A stretch of 64,000 bases of DNA from Asticcacaulis sp. SL142 (GTDB taxonomy: Bacteria > Pseudomonadota > Alphaproteobacteria > Caulobacterales > Caulobacteraceae). Positions 8,192 through 17,116 of the stretch are shown piece after piece. Each line of letters starts with the position of its first letter. Position 1 is the first letter of the stretch. Position numbers and translations under genes: made by a program. The stretch spans positions 496,001-560,000 of the forward strand of contig NZ_CP113061.1 in NCBI RefSeq assembly GCF_026625745.1, in the 5' to 3' direction. The notes under the pieces are model-generated. The model saw nothing but the letters and a program-made list of their open reading frames with translations, was not told where the DNA came from and searched no databases.

Positions 8192-9019
8192 ATGGGCAAC
8201 TTATCGAAGGTGGTATCGCGTCTTAAGGGATTCAATTTATGGTTGCTATTGGGGCCGATTCTGGTTTTTGCGCCTTTGGCTAATGCCGGAACGCGCCAGG
8301 GTATTGTGTCGCTGGATATGTGTGCCGATCAGTACGCTCTGGCCTTGCTGCCCCAGAATGAGATAGCCGGTTTGTCCTTGCGGGCGCAGCATCCGGACTC
8401 GTTTTACCGTCGGCGCTCTGAGGGCTTGCCCCGCCGCCGCGCCAGCCTTGAGGCTGTGCTGGCACTTAAACCGCGTGCGGTGCTCAGAACCTGGGGCGGC
8501 GATGCGCGCTTATTATCTGGCCTCAAGGCACATGGGATTGAGATCATTCAAATCAGCGATCCGGCTGACATTCCGGCGGCACGCGCAGAGCTTTTGCGTA
8601 TGGGGACTCTGCTGAGGCAGCCTCAACGAGCGTTGCACGAAGCGCGCCGTATGGATGAGTCGCTTAAGGCGATTTCAAAGCAGGGACGAGGACGAGGCGT
8701 GCTCTATTACACACCTTCCGGCTATACGGCGGGGCCGAAAACCTGGGTAGGGGAATTGCTGAAAACTATGAATTATAAGGTGCAGGCGGAGCAGGATTAC
8801 TATGACTATCTGTCGCCCGAAGCGTTCCTGAGTTTGACGCCGGATGTTTATGCGCTTGGTTTTTATGAGGATAAATACGCCATGCGTCGGGTTGCTGGTC
8901 GCCATCCGCTGGTGCGCAAAAAAATAGCCGGACAAGAAACGATCGTGCTGCCAAGCCCGGCCATTGCCTGTAATGCGTGGTATAGCGCTCAGGCCATGCA
9001 GGAAGGTATGGGATTATGA
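8192..9019 (+). CDS. ABC importer periplasmic substrate-binding protein (BtuF/FecB type)
   Basis: A 275-residue exported binding protein. The N-terminus has a basic stretch, a hydrophobic core (LWLLLGPILVFAPL) and a likely ANA-G cleavage site near residue 33. The mature part starts IVSLDMCADQYALALLP, the first strand of class III (TroA-like) binding proteins for cobalamin, haem or ferric siderophores. Its stop overlaps the permease start by four bases (ATGA). Together with the next two genes it forms a complete BtuFCD-style importer. Substrate choice between B12 and iron complexes is not resolved, and no cobalamin riboswitch is visible in the short upstream region. Confidence 0.85.
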   Translation: MGNLSKVVSRLKGFNLWLLLGPILVFAPLANAGTRQGIVSLDMCADQYALALLPQNEIAGLSLRAQHPDSFYRRRSEGLPRRRASLEAVLALKPRAVLRTWGGDARLLSGLKAHGIEIIQISDPADIPAARAELLRMGTLLRQPQRALHEARRMDESLKAISKQGRGRGVLYYTPSGYTAGPKTWVGELLKTMNYKVQAEQDYYDYLSPEAFLSLTPDVYALGFYEDKYAMRRVAGRHPLVRKKIAGQETIVLPSPAIACNAWYSAQAMQEGMGL

Positions 9020-10005
9020 GAGTTAAGTCTTTATCCCTTGCGGCGGGGCTTTTGATTAGCGGTCTGGTGTTGATGGGCGCGCTGCTGATTGTGGGGGATG
9101 TCCCTCTAAGTGGCGTCGATTACATTGAAGCTGTCATCCATCCTCAGTCGCTAAACGGGGAGATTGTGTGGGGCATAAGATTGCCGCGCAATCTATGCGC
9201 CTGGGGCGTTGGGGCTATGCTGGGGATAGCTGGTGCGGTGATGCAGGGGCTGCTGCGCAATCCATTGGCTGAACCCGGTATATTGGGGGTGTCTTCTGGC
9301 GCAGGACTGGGGGCATCTGTGGCTATAGTGCTGGGGGTGGGGCTGATCCCGTTTGCGGTTGAAGCCAGTGCTTTGCTGGTGTCCCTGATGATGTCGGCGG
9401 TGTTGATGGCGTTTGTGGCCCGGTTTCCGGATCGGCAGGCGCTTATCTTGTTAGGGGTTGGCATATCGAGCCTGTGCGGAGCCTTGATGGCGCTGGTGTT
9501 TAATCTGTCGCCATCACCGGTGACGACGACTGAAATTCTGGGCTGGCTGATGGGGTCTGTCGAAAACCGTAGCTGGCAGGATGCGGCTTTGTGCGTGGCA
9601 GGCTTGGCCGTTGCGGTGGGGCTTGTGCCGCGATTACGGGCGGGCTTAAGGCTGCTGACATTAGGTGAGGAAACGGCCCAGAGCATGGGGGTAAATATCC
9701 GGCATATCACGCTGATTGGGGTTATCACTGCGTCTGTGCTGGCTGGTCTTTCGGTCGCAGTGGCCGGTATTATTGGGTTCGTCGGATTGGCTGCCCCGCA
9801 TTTTGTCAGGGCCCTGGGGTTGCGTGATCCTTACGGTGTAATTTGGCCTTCGGGTCTGGCGGGTGGGGTGATGGTTCTGATGGCGGATGGTCTTATTCGG
9901 GTTATGCCGGCTAGTGGCGATATTCGCTTAGGGGTTTTGACATCCCTGATCGGGGCGCCCTTGTTTGCGCTCATAGCGTACAAAAGTGCGAAGTCATGGG
10001 CGTAA
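9016..10005 (+). CDS. FecCD/BtuC-family ABC transporter permease
   Basis: Inner-membrane permease of 329 residues with about 10 predicted TM helices. Family hallmarks include RLPRNLCAWGVGAMLGIAGA, then QGLLRNPLAEPGILGVSSGA, and later GIIGFVGLAAPHFVRALG. These belong to the BtuC/FecCD family, which forms dimers with a BtuD-type ATPase. The gene overlaps the binding-protein gene by four bases, indicating translational coupling. Confidence 0.93.
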   Translation: MRVKSLSLAAGLLISGLVLMGALLIVGDVPLSGVDYIEAVIHPQSLNGEIVWGIRLPRNLCAWGVGAMLGIAGAVMQGLLRNPLAEPGILGVSSGAGLGASVAIVLGVGLIPFAVEASALLVSLMMSAVLMAFVARFPDRQALILLGVGISSLCGALMALVFNLSPSPVTTTEILGWLMGSVENRSWQDAALCVAGLAVAVGLVPRLRAGLRLLTLGEETAQSMGVNIRHITLIGVITASVLAGLSVAVAGIIGFVGLAAPHFVRALGLRDPYGVIWPSGLAGGVMVLMADGLIRVMPASGDIRLGVLTSLIGAPLFALIAYKSAKSWA

Positions 10006-10009
10006 CAAT

Positions 10010-10768
10010 ATGATCGATATACATAATCTTGATATTGATATGGGTCACTCAAGGGTCGTGAATGAGTTTACGGCTCGCTTTGAGACCGGCCGATTACATG
10101 CGATCATTGGCCCTAATGGTGCGGGTAAAACCAGTCTGCTTAAGGCGGTTTGTGGGCTTTTGCCCAGCGCTGCCGGTGCCATCAGGCTTGATGGGCACGA
10201 CCTGACTGCGCTTAGTTTGCGCGAGCGGGCGCGGCTTATGGCCTATCTGCCGCAGGAGCGTGCCATTGCCTGGGATCTCAAGGCCATAGATATTGTGACG
10301 CTTGGCTGTTTGGGCATGTCCGCAGAAGATAGCCTTAAGCACGCGCAACAGCAGCTTGAGGTCATGGGGTTGTCGAATAAGGCGCAAACCAGTGTCTTTA
10401 ATCTGTCGGGCGGGCAGCGCGCGCGGGTGCTTCTGGCGCGGTTATTGGCCACGGAGGCCAAAATATATTGCCTTGATGAGCCACTGACGGCGCTTGATCC
10501 GGCCTGGCAAAGGCGGGTTTTGGAAGTGCTTAGGGCTCGCGCGGCGCAAGGACGCACTATCATTGTGAGCTTGCACGATATCGGATTGGCGGCACAGTTT
10601 GCTGATGACCTGTGGGTGCTTGATCAGGGACGATTAGTGGCGCACGGCGAACCTGAAGCGGCTCTGTCCGATAAGGTGCTGCGGCAGGTTTTCAATATTA
10701 CCGGCACCTTCGCGGAAGGGCGAACCTTGCGGATTGACCCGCAGGCCCTGCCGGAACACAGTACCTAA
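10010..10768 (+). CDS. ABC transporter ATP-binding protein (BtuD/FecE type)
   Basis: A 252-residue ABC ATPase with all motifs intact: Walker A GPNGAGKTS, Q-loop in AYLPQER, signature LSGGQRARVLLARLL, Walker B YCLDEPLTALD and the H-loop histidine in SLHDIG. It powers the importer encoded by the two preceding genes. I chose the ATG at 10010. An in-frame GTG at 9986 would add eight residues and overlap the permease. The 3' end overlaps the stop of the convergent lytic transglycosylase gene by four bases. Confidence 0.93.
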   Translation: MIDIHNLDIDMGHSRVVNEFTARFETGRLHAIIGPNGAGKTSLLKAVCGLLPSAAGAIRLDGHDLTALSLRERARLMAYLPQERAIAWDLKAIDIVTLGCLGMSAEDSLKHAQQQLEVMGLSNKAQTSVFNLSGGQRARVLLARLLATEAKIYCLDEPLTALDPAWQRRVLEVLRARAAQGRTIIVSLHDIGLAAQFADDLWVLDQGRLVAHGEPEAALSDKVLRQVFNITGTFAEGRTLRIDPQALPEHST

Positions 10769-12930
10769 TTGCCGCTCTGTTTTTTCAGATCAAGATAGTT
10801 GATCGGCCCTGTCGGGGTTTCACCGGACAGATCGTCATCTGATGATGGTGTATAGGCGATAATCATGCCGCGTTTCAGGTCGTCCATTGGCCGCAAAACC
10901 GCCTGACCGCCATTGAGGCGGGCGCGATAAACCTGCATGTTTTCCATGACTCGCATCATGTAGTTACGGGTTTCGGTGAACTGAGCGCACTCGATAAACA
11001 TGATCGGATCGCCGCCGTCCCCTCGAGGATCAGCACATTCCATGATCCAGCGCGGCGGGCGGTTTGGACCGGCATTATAACCGGCGGCAGCCATGACGTA
11101 TGACCCGCCAAAACGGTCCACCAGTTCGCCCAGATGATAGGCGCCGAGTGTCATATTAAATTCCGGCTCATAAAGCTTAGCGTCAGAATAGCTGAGTGAC
11201 ATGCGCCGCGCGACGGCGCGGGCGGTTGGCGGAATAAGCTGCATCATGCCGCGGGCATTGGCATGGGAGCGCACCATCGGGTCGAAACCGCTTTCCTGAC
11301 GGGTAATAGCCAACACAAAGGCATTTTCGGGTGCCTTGACATTGGGCACGGCCCGCAATGGATAGGCGCGTTCCGGCAGATAGAACCCGCGCTGCATTGA
11401 CACGCGGGCTATCCGCATAGCCGTGTCCTGAGTGTCGTAAGTGCTGGCAAGATCAACCAGCAGGGCCTGCTCTTCGGCATTGGGTAGGACGTCATCCAAC
11501 GCCAGCACCATGCCCCGGAATAGGTCGCGTTCACCCATGCTGCCCAGAATGCGCGCGGCCTTGGTCATGTCCCGGTTACTAAAGCGGTCGCGGTCGGCCA
11601 CTGTTGGTACGGGATCCTTAGTCAGCACGATCTGGGCAAGACCGGCTTTTTCGGCGGCTAACTGGCCATAGAAACTATAGATGTACTGGCCACCCTCCTG
11701 ATAGTTCAGTTGGGCATTGGCGGCATCACCTGCCGCCTCATAGGCGCGGCCCAGCCAGTAGTGGGCACGTCCCTGAGTAATGGGCGACGTGCCAGCCCCT
11801 TCGAGCGATTGGAAATGGGCGATGGCGCGGGCGGGGTCATTAAGCTTGGTCAGGGCCATCCAGCCGGCAAAAAACTCGGCCTCAGCCTTTTTCTCACCAT
11901 TTGGAAAACCGCCATTATTCATAGCATTGTAGGCCGCCCGATAATCTTTAGCTTTAAGTGCCTCGCGGAAATAGCTCAGGCGCTCAACCCACAAATTGTT
12001 GATGGCGGCATCATTTTGAGGCGCTGCCGGAAATTGCGTCAGTAGCGGAAAACCGAGCGGCTCCAAATCTTTTTTGCGCAGGAATCGCGCCCGCTCATAA
12101 GCCAGAACAGCGTTGTTGGGCGAAAGCGTTAAGGCCGCTTCCCATTTCTGGGTGGCATCGGCAGTACCCGCCCGCAGGGCAAACGCGGCTTGAGCCACCG
12201 CCCGGTCGTGGTCACCGACATAATCCAGCATGGCGCGTGACGCCGGACCCTGCGGCCCCAGAAGCAGGCTGTTCAGACGGGCGACATGATCTTCCTGTGT
12301 CAGATATTTACCAAACAGGCCGTAAAAGCGCTGCTGATCCAAGGCCTCGAAACTTTGGTCCCGCCACCAGAAACGGGCCGTGGCGCGGGCGTCCTCGGTC
12401 TTTCCAAGCTGATCATAGGCCAGGATCAGCGCAATAGCACCGTCGACACTGAGCGGCGGTGCGCCATTGAACCAGTCGATGACCTGCTGAGGGCTTAAGC
12501 CTGATGTGGCAATCAGTTTCTCAGCGGCCAGAACCCGGCGTGTTTCGCGGGGCCAGCCGATAAGATCACGACGCGCCGCATCTAACGTGGCAAAGCCGTA
12601 AATTGACGCCCCTTCGTTATCGAGGATGTTCCACAACACGATCTTACGCGCTACCGGATCGTTCAGGCTGCCGCGCAGGGATTCGGCCAGAGCAAAATTA
12701 CCGGATTTTACGGCCCGAAGCGCCGATTGCAGCGTTTCCATTTCAGTCTGCGGTAAGGCGGCGGCCTGATAGGGGCGGGCGGTTGAGGTTGATTCGGTTG
12801 GCGCGGGTGTGTTCTGGGTGGCTTCGATCGCAAACGCGGCCCCGGCCCCGACAGCCAGCACCCCGGCCACACCGGCTAACCACCTGGACATGCCGGTTTT
12901 AAGGACAGTTTTCAGGGGGCGTATCGTCAT
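10765..12930 (-). CDS. Soluble lytic murein transglycosylase (Slt70-like)
   Basis: A 721-residue periplasmic enzyme. An N-terminal signal/TM segment (residues about 15-35) is followed by a long alpha-helical superhelical region with TPR-like repeats. The C-terminal SLT domain contains ITRQESGFDPMVRSHANARG and MQLIPPTA, with the catalytic Glu in ESGF. Family role: cleaves the MurNAc-GlcNAc bond of peptidoglycan to give 1,6-anhydro ends during wall turnover. AGYNAGPNR (about residue 620) is the typical C-terminal SLT loop. It is divergent from dapA, with 174 bases between the starts. Confidence 0.92.
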   Translation of the reverse strand: MTIRPLKTVLKTGMSRWLAGVAGVLAVGAGAAFAIEATQNTPAPTESTSTARPYQAAALPQTEMETLQSALRAVKSGNFALAESLRGSLNDPVARKIVLWNILDNEGASIYGFATLDAARRDLIGWPRETRRVLAAEKLIATSGLSPQQVIDWFNGAPPLSVDGAIALILAYDQLGKTEDARATARFWWRDQSFEALDQQRFYGLFGKYLTQEDHVARLNSLLLGPQGPASRAMLDYVGDHDRAVAQAAFALRAGTADATQKWEAALTLSPNNAVLAYERARFLRKKDLEPLGFPLLTQFPAAPQNDAAINNLWVERLSYFREALKAKDYRAAYNAMNNGGFPNGEKKAEAEFFAGWMALTKLNDPARAIAHFQSLEGAGTSPITQGRAHYWLGRAYEAAGDAANAQLNYQEGGQYIYSFYGQLAAEKAGLAQIVLTKDPVPTVADRDRFSNRDMTKAARILGSMGERDLFRGMVLALDDVLPNAEEQALLVDLASTYDTQDTAMRIARVSMQRGFYLPERAYPLRAVPNVKAPENAFVLAITRQESGFDPMVRSHANARGMMQLIPPTARAVARRMSLSYSDAKLYEPEFNMTLGAYHLGELVDRFGGSYVMAAAGYNAGPNRPPRWIMECADPRGDGGDPIMFIECAQFTETRNYMMRVMENMQVYRARLNGGQAVLRPMDDLKRGMIIAYTPSSDDDLSGETPTGPINYLDLKKQSGN

Positions 12931-12999
12931 GGTGTTTCGCTCTCAAAGTCTGTTAACAGGGTGGCTATCGAAGCGCTGAGCGCCATCATGGCCCATATT

Positions 13000-13013
13000 T
13001 TTCCATATGGAAA
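13000..13013. promoter_or_regulatory. Perfect 14-bp palindrome between slt and dapA
   Basis: TTTCCATATGGAAA is its own reverse complement. It lies 70 bases upstream of the transglycosylase start and about 90 bases before dapA. It sits in an AT-rich stretch where divergent promoters are expected, so it is a good operator candidate. I cannot assign the binding protein. Confidence 0.4.
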
Positions 13014-13104
13014 CATGGAATTCTTTAAACAAATTCCCAACTAATCATTGCGGCCTGCGCTTTGTGGTCTTAAGGAATTGCGCACAGCTTTTACTCAGGA
13101 TTTT

Positions 13105-14017
13105 ATGTCGATGACCCGCAGTTCCGTTCCGCTTTTTCATGGTGTGATTACAGCCCTGATTACGCCGTTCAAAGACGGTGAGGTGGATTATGCGGCCTTC
13201 GAAGCCTTGGTTGAACTTCAAATTAAGTCAGGTGTTCATGGTCTGGTGCCGGTGGGGACGACGGGGGAAACCTCAACGCTGAGTATGGCTGAGCATAAAG
13301 CTATCGTCGAACTTTGTGTCAAAACCGCAGCCGGTCGCGTGAAAGTGATCGCAGGCGCGGGCTCAAACTCGACGGCGGAAGCGCTGGAGCTTACTCAGCA
13401 TGCCAAGGCGGTGGGAGCGGATGCCGCCCTTGTGGTCGCACCCTATTACAACAAGCCGTCTCAGGAAGGCATGTACCAGCACTATAAGCACCTGAACGAC
13501 AATGTGCAGATTCCGGTGATGATGTATAATGTGCCCGGTCGCACGGTGGTGGATTTTGTCGAACGCCACGGTGGCACGCTTGGCCCAGTTGCCCAACATT
13601 GTCGGCATTAAGGACGCAACCGGTGACCTGGCACGCGCCAGCATGATGCGCCTTGAGGTACCGGACGATTTCGCTATGATTTCCGGCGATGATCCGACCC
13701 TTTTGGGTTACATGGCCCATGGCGGTCATGGTGTGATTTCGGTGACCTCCAACGTCGCGCCCGTCCAAATGGTTGAGCTTTATAACGCGGCAGCCGCCGG
13801 TGATTTTGCGACCGCGCGGTCCATTCAGGATAAGCTGATCAATCTGCATAAGGCGCTGTTTTACGACGCCTCACCGTCACCGACCAAGTATGCCTTAAGC
13901 CGCTTGGGGCAATGCACGGACGAGGTGCGGCTGCCGATTACAGCTTGTTCTCAGGATGTGCGTCCTAAAGTCGATGAGGCCATGAGATTAGCTGGAATAG
14001 GAGGCGAATTTGCCTAA
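13105..14017 (+). pseudogene. dapA: dapA, 4-hydroxy-tetrahydrodipicolinate synthase, interrupted by a +1 frameshift
   Basis: The first frame gives a normal DapA N-terminal half: [20 protein letters not shown] and [10 protein letters not shown]. After about 150 residues it runs into nonsense and stops at 13611. The second half continues in another frame: [20 protein letters not shown] with the Schiff-base Lys, then the full C-terminus to 14017. Deleting one T from the run TTTT at 13554-13557 joins the halves as [12 protein letters not shown], as expected for the family. DapA (pyruvate plus aspartate semialdehyde, lysine and peptidoglycan pathway) is normally essential. A homopolymer sequencing error is therefore at least as likely as true inactivation. 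The start at 13105 follows CAGGA. Confidence 0.85.
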
Positions 14018-14238
14018 AGAAAGCAGAATAGAGCCAGTAAAATTAAATGTGCTTAAAGCTGTTAAAAGCCAGTGATTTGAAAGTTTCTGTTATGGCTCTG
14101 GAACTCGGTGAATCTGAACGAGATATTCGGCTAGCAATTGATAGGGCCAGAAATATAGATGACATAAATATTCAAAAATTGGGTCAAACCATATTTGGTT
14201 TAAGGCCTGGCAGTTGGCAAAAAAATAAGACATCCTGA
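14010..14238 (+). CDS. Small hypothetical protein (about 75 aa), frame apparently interrupted
   Basis: A strong GGAGG lies 5 bases before a TTG codon at 14010 that overlaps the dapA stop. The frame reads [19 protein letters not shown] and then stops. Removing one A from AAAA at 14064-14067 would continue it into [20 protein letters not shown] and on to 14238. The downstream part alone can also start at the ATG at 14047 (63 residues). Codon use is more AT-rich than in its neighbours. I recognise no family. It resembles the dapA break in being a one-base excess in a homopolymer. It ends 4 bases before smpB. Confidence 0.4.
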
Positions 14239-14242
14239 ATTT

Positions 14243-14710
14243 ATGGCCGAACCCACCAACTACAAAGTCATTGCGGAAAATCGCCGCGCTCGGTTTGATT
14301 ATTTCCTTGAAGAAACCTTTGAGGCTGGCATCGTGCTGACCGGCACAGAGGTCAAATCGCTGCGCAATGGTCGGGCCAATATCACGGAATCTTACGCCGG
14401 TGTCGAAGGGGCGGATATCGCCCTGATCAATGCCGATATCCCGCCCTATGCGCAGGCCAATCGCTTTAATCATGAGCCGCGCCGTATCCGCAAACTGTTG
14501 CTGCATCGTAAGCAGATCGACCGGCTGATGGGGGCCGTGCAGCGTGAAGGCCTGACCATCGTGCCGGTTAAGCTCTATTTCAACGAAAAGGGCTTTGCCA
14601 AGCTGCAGATCGCGCTCGCCAAGGGTAAGAAAAATCACGATAAGCGCGAAGCTGTGGCCGAGCGTGACTGGCAGCGCGATAAGGCGCGGCTAATGCGCGA
14701 TCGGGGCTGA
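14243..14710 (+). CDS. smpB: SsrA-binding protein SmpB
   Basis: A 155-residue tmRNA partner protein needed for ribosome rescue by trans-translation. Hallmarks: the N-terminal [20 protein letters not shown], the beta-barrel segment [20 protein letters not shown] and the C-terminal basic tail [20 protein letters not shown]. The tail becomes helical in the mRNA channel. Length and motif order are complete. No ssrA gene is present in the window. Confidence 0.97.
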   Translation: MAEPTNYKVIAENRRARFDYFLEETFEAGIVLTGTEVKSLRNGRANITESYAGVEGADIALINADIPPYAQANRFNHEPRRIRKLLLHRKQIDRLMGAVQREGLTIVPVKLYFNEKGFAKLQIALAKGKKNHDKREAVAERDWQRDKARLMRDRG

Positions 14711-14720
14711 TTAGACCAGA

Positions 14721-15305
14721 TTACAGGTCTTCGTCATCGAATTGATCGGCGAATTTCGGCGCATTCTGCTGAGCCTGACGCGGACGGCCCACAACGCTGG
14801 CCAGATCAGCCAAATCTACAAACGTATCGGCCTGACGGCGCAGCTCATCCGAGGTCATCGGCGGTTGAGACTTGACGGTTGACACCACCGTCACGCGGCA
14901 GCCTTTGCGCTGAACGCTTTCGATCAGACGGCGGAAGTCGCCATCGCCCGAAAATAGCACCAGATGGTCGGCATGTTCAGCCATTTCCATCATGTCGCAG
15001 GCGATTTCGATATCCATATCCCCGCGCCAGCGCTTACGCCCCTGCGAGTCGGTATACTCCTTGGCCGTTTTGGTAATCAGCGCGAAGCCGTTGTAGTCGA
15101 GCCAGTCCACCAGCGGACGGATCGGTGAATAGTCATCGCCTTCGACCAGGGCGGTATAATAATAGGCGCGGATCAGTATGCCGCGCTTACGGAATTCATC
15201 CAGTAGCTTGCGGTAATCGATGTCGAAGTTTAAAGCCTTGGCGGCCGAATACAGATTGGCGCCGTCGATAAACAGAGCGATTTTGTCGGTGGGATAAAAA
15301 CTCAT
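14721..15305 (-). CDS. NYN-domain (LabA/DUF88-like) putative ribonuclease
   Basis: A 194-residue protein of the PIN-like NYN superfamily. KIALFIDGANLYSAAKAL (about residues 8-25) supplies the first conserved Asp. MDIEIACDMM and LFSGDGDFRRLIESVQRKG supply the further acidic residues that bind metal. The C-terminal 40 residues are low-complexity and acidic. The family is predicted to cleave RNA; LabA-like members act in regulation, but the role here is unknown. It converges with smpB. Confidence 0.85.
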   Translation of the reverse strand: MSFYPTDKIALFIDGANLYSAAKALNFDIDYRKLLDEFRKRGILIRAYYYTALVEGDDYSPIRPLVDWLDYNGFALITKTAKEYTDSQGRKRWRGDMDIEIACDMMEMAEHADHLVLFSGDGDFRRLIESVQRKGCRVTVVSTVKSQPPMTSDELRRQADTFVDLADLASVVGRPRQAQQNAPKFADQFDDEDL

Positions 15306-15338
15306 GGCAATGGCTTTCTAAAAATAGGGCAGTCGGTA

Positions 15339-15857
15339 ATGGAGGACGGTAAAATCTATATTGCATATGGGGCTAATCTACCCGGCCGTCACGGGAATCC
15401 TTCGCAGGATTTAGCCCATGTTGTCAAGAGATTGCGCGCATTAAGCGTCAATGTTGAGCAGGCTTCCAAGCTTTGGCGATCAAAAGCCTGGCCCAACCCT
15501 GATGACCCACCATTTCATAACGCCGTTTTTCGAGTATCGACCGATTATTTACCCTATGATTTATTACAGCTTTTGCACGGTCTTGAAGTCGAAGCAGGTC
15601 GTATTCGCAGCGCTGAACTTGGCGAGCTTAAAAATTCGCCGCGTGTACTTGATCTTGATCTTATCGCCTTCCGAAACCTGGTGGTTGACGACAGTAACAT
15701 GATTTTGCCGCATCCGCGGGCTCATGAGCGGGGATTTGTTATGGGGCCGCTGGCCGAGATTGATCCAGACTGGATGCATCCGGTACTTAAGCAGACCGCT
15801 CGCGAACTGGCCGCCAAGGTTACAGTCGGTTTAGATGCCTATCCAATTGACGCATGA
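15339..15857 (+). CDS. folK: 2-amino-4-hydroxy-6-hydroxymethyldihydropteridine diphosphokinase
   Basis: A 172-residue HPPK that transfers pyrophosphate from ATP to the pterin in folate synthesis. The family pattern is clear: an N-terminal AYGANLPG strand, then LHGLEVEAGRIR, then VLDLDLIAF with the metal-binding Asp pair and LPHPRAHERGFVMGPLAEI. It is divergent from the NYN gene by 33 bases. Its last 19 bases overlap the 3' end of the convergent EamA transporter gene. No other folate gene is adjacent. Confidence 0.93.
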   Translation: MEDGKIYIAYGANLPGRHGNPSQDLAHVVKRLRALSVNVEQASKLWRSKAWPNPDDPPFHNAVFRVSTDYLPYDLLQLLHGLEVEAGRIRSAELGELKNSPRVLDLDLIAFRNLVVDDSNMILPHPRAHERGFVMGPLAEIDPDWMHPVLKQTARELAAKVTVGLDAYPIDA

Positions 15858-16795
15858 GGCTTACGCTGGTCTAGCCAACTATAGAGGCCAACGCCTAACA
15901 ATACCAAGGCCGTGCCCGCAATGTCAGAAGCGGTTATGACTTCGCGCAGGATCAGCCCGCTCAAGATAAGGGTGATGACCGGGTTGATGAAGCCAATCAC
16001 AGCGTTGGCCTGAGACGAGATACGTGACAGAGCGAAATTGATCAGGTAACTCGGCAGGACGGTGGCCCCGATGGCCAGGCCCAAACAGAGCCACAACAGG
16101 GGCGCGGATAAAGCAATGTCCGATACCTTATGGGTCACTCCGAAGTGAATAAAGGAGGCTATCGCCGCTCCGGTCATCGCCCATGACGTGAACAGAGAAG
16201 GGCCCATTTTTTTGATCACCGGTTTGGCCAGCAACAGGTAAAGCGCAAACGCGACCGATGAGGCGGTAACCCATAAGGCCCCGGCGGTGATATTGCCGCC
16301 TTTGGTATGCATATCGGTTATGAACACCAGACCCAGGCCGGCATAGGAAATGGCGAAGGCCGATAACGCCCACGGTTTAATCTTGTGGCCGAAGAACAAG
16401 GCGCCCAGCAAAATGACAAACAAAGGGTAGGTGAACAGGATCAACCGCTCAAACTGTGGCGTCAGATGTACCAATCCTTCAAAATCCGTATAGCTGGCAA
16501 ACCAATAGCCCAGAACACCGACGGCAATAGCTTGTACATAGGTTTGACGCGGAATATCGATCGTGGCCCGATGCTTCCACCAGGTGATCAGTCCCACCAG
16601 CAGGAAAAAGGGTGTGGCCATCAGCAGGCGCAGGGCTAACAGGGTCGTGGCATCGACATCATAGACATAGGCCAGCTTGATATAGATGCCCTTGGTGGCA
16701 AACAGAAATGAGCCCAGCAGCGCCAGTCCGTAACCGCCCCATGTCATGAGCGGATTTGGTTTTTCTGAACTGTCGGTGGGGATCGTCTCTGACAT
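15839..16795 (-). CDS. DMT superfamily EamA-type transporter
   Basis: A 318-residue inner-membrane protein with 10 predicted TM helices in two EamA repeats. The first repeat begins GLALLGSFLFATKGIYIKLA (about residue 22) and the second begins near residue 160. The end of the second repeat has NAVIGFINPVITLILSGLIL. Such proteins export or import small metabolites; no substrate can be assigned. It is a single gene, 3' overlapping folK, with an unusually long 5' gap to the small gene upstream. Confidence 0.88.
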   Translation of the reverse strand: MSETIPTDSSEKPNPLMTWGGYGLALLGSFLFATKGIYIKLAYVYDVDATTLLALRLLMATPFFLLVGLITWWKHRATIDIPRQTYVQAIAVGVLGYWFASYTDFEGLVHLTPQFERLILFTYPLFVILLGALFFGHKIKPWALSAFAISYAGLGLVFITDMHTKGGNITAGALWVTASSVAFALYLLLAKPVIKKMGPSLFTSWAMTGAAIASFIHFGVTHKVSDIALSAPLLWLCLGLAIGATVLPSYLINFALSRISSQANAVIGFINPVITLILSGLILREVITASDIAGTALVLLGVGLYSWLDQRKPHASIG

Positions 16796-16869
16796 GGTGA
16801 GGGCCTGATACTGCGGGCCCTGATATCATGTAAATAGGCAGCACCCTGATGACGTAAGGTGCCGGTAAC

Positions 16870-17034
16870 TCAGGCGCCTGTTTTGAAGCGACGCGCGCGG
16901 CGCGCAAGCTTAAGCGCCCAGAGCGGCTTTTCAGTTTTCTCGACGGTCTTGCGGTCCCGGCGTGCATCAACAGCGACCGGGCGTGGCGTCGTGGGCGCAA
17001 GGGTGTTCAGGCGATAGGCAAGGTGCGTAATCAT
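16870..17034 (-). CDS. Small basic protein (54 aa), hypothetical
   Basis: An ATG-started frame encoding 54 residues, strongly basic in the C-terminal half (ALKLARRARRFKTGA) with a predicted amphipathic helix. Third-position GC bias looks like that of neighbouring genes. The region has no competing gene and lies between the EamA transporter and rpoZ. The Shine-Dalgarno sequence is weak. I recognise no family, so it could be a spurious frame. Confidence 0.4.
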   Translation of the reverse strand: MITHLAYRLNTLAPTTPRPVAVDARRDRKTVEKTEKPLWALKLARRARRFKTGA

Positions 17035-17116
17035 GGCGGCGGCTATACAGGGGTATGGTTTCTAATGCAACATGGCTTGCGGCCTCCAAAGAATTTATAC
17101 GCACCCGGTTGTGTTT

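Noticed and set aside
14090-14638. 182-codon minus-strand frame
   Set aside because: It is antisense to smpB and the small gene before it, and has no family similarity.
14713-14730. AGACC/GGTCT hairpin between smpB and the NYN gene
   Set aside because: Five-bp stem, no T-tract and overlaps the NYN stop codon; too weak to call.
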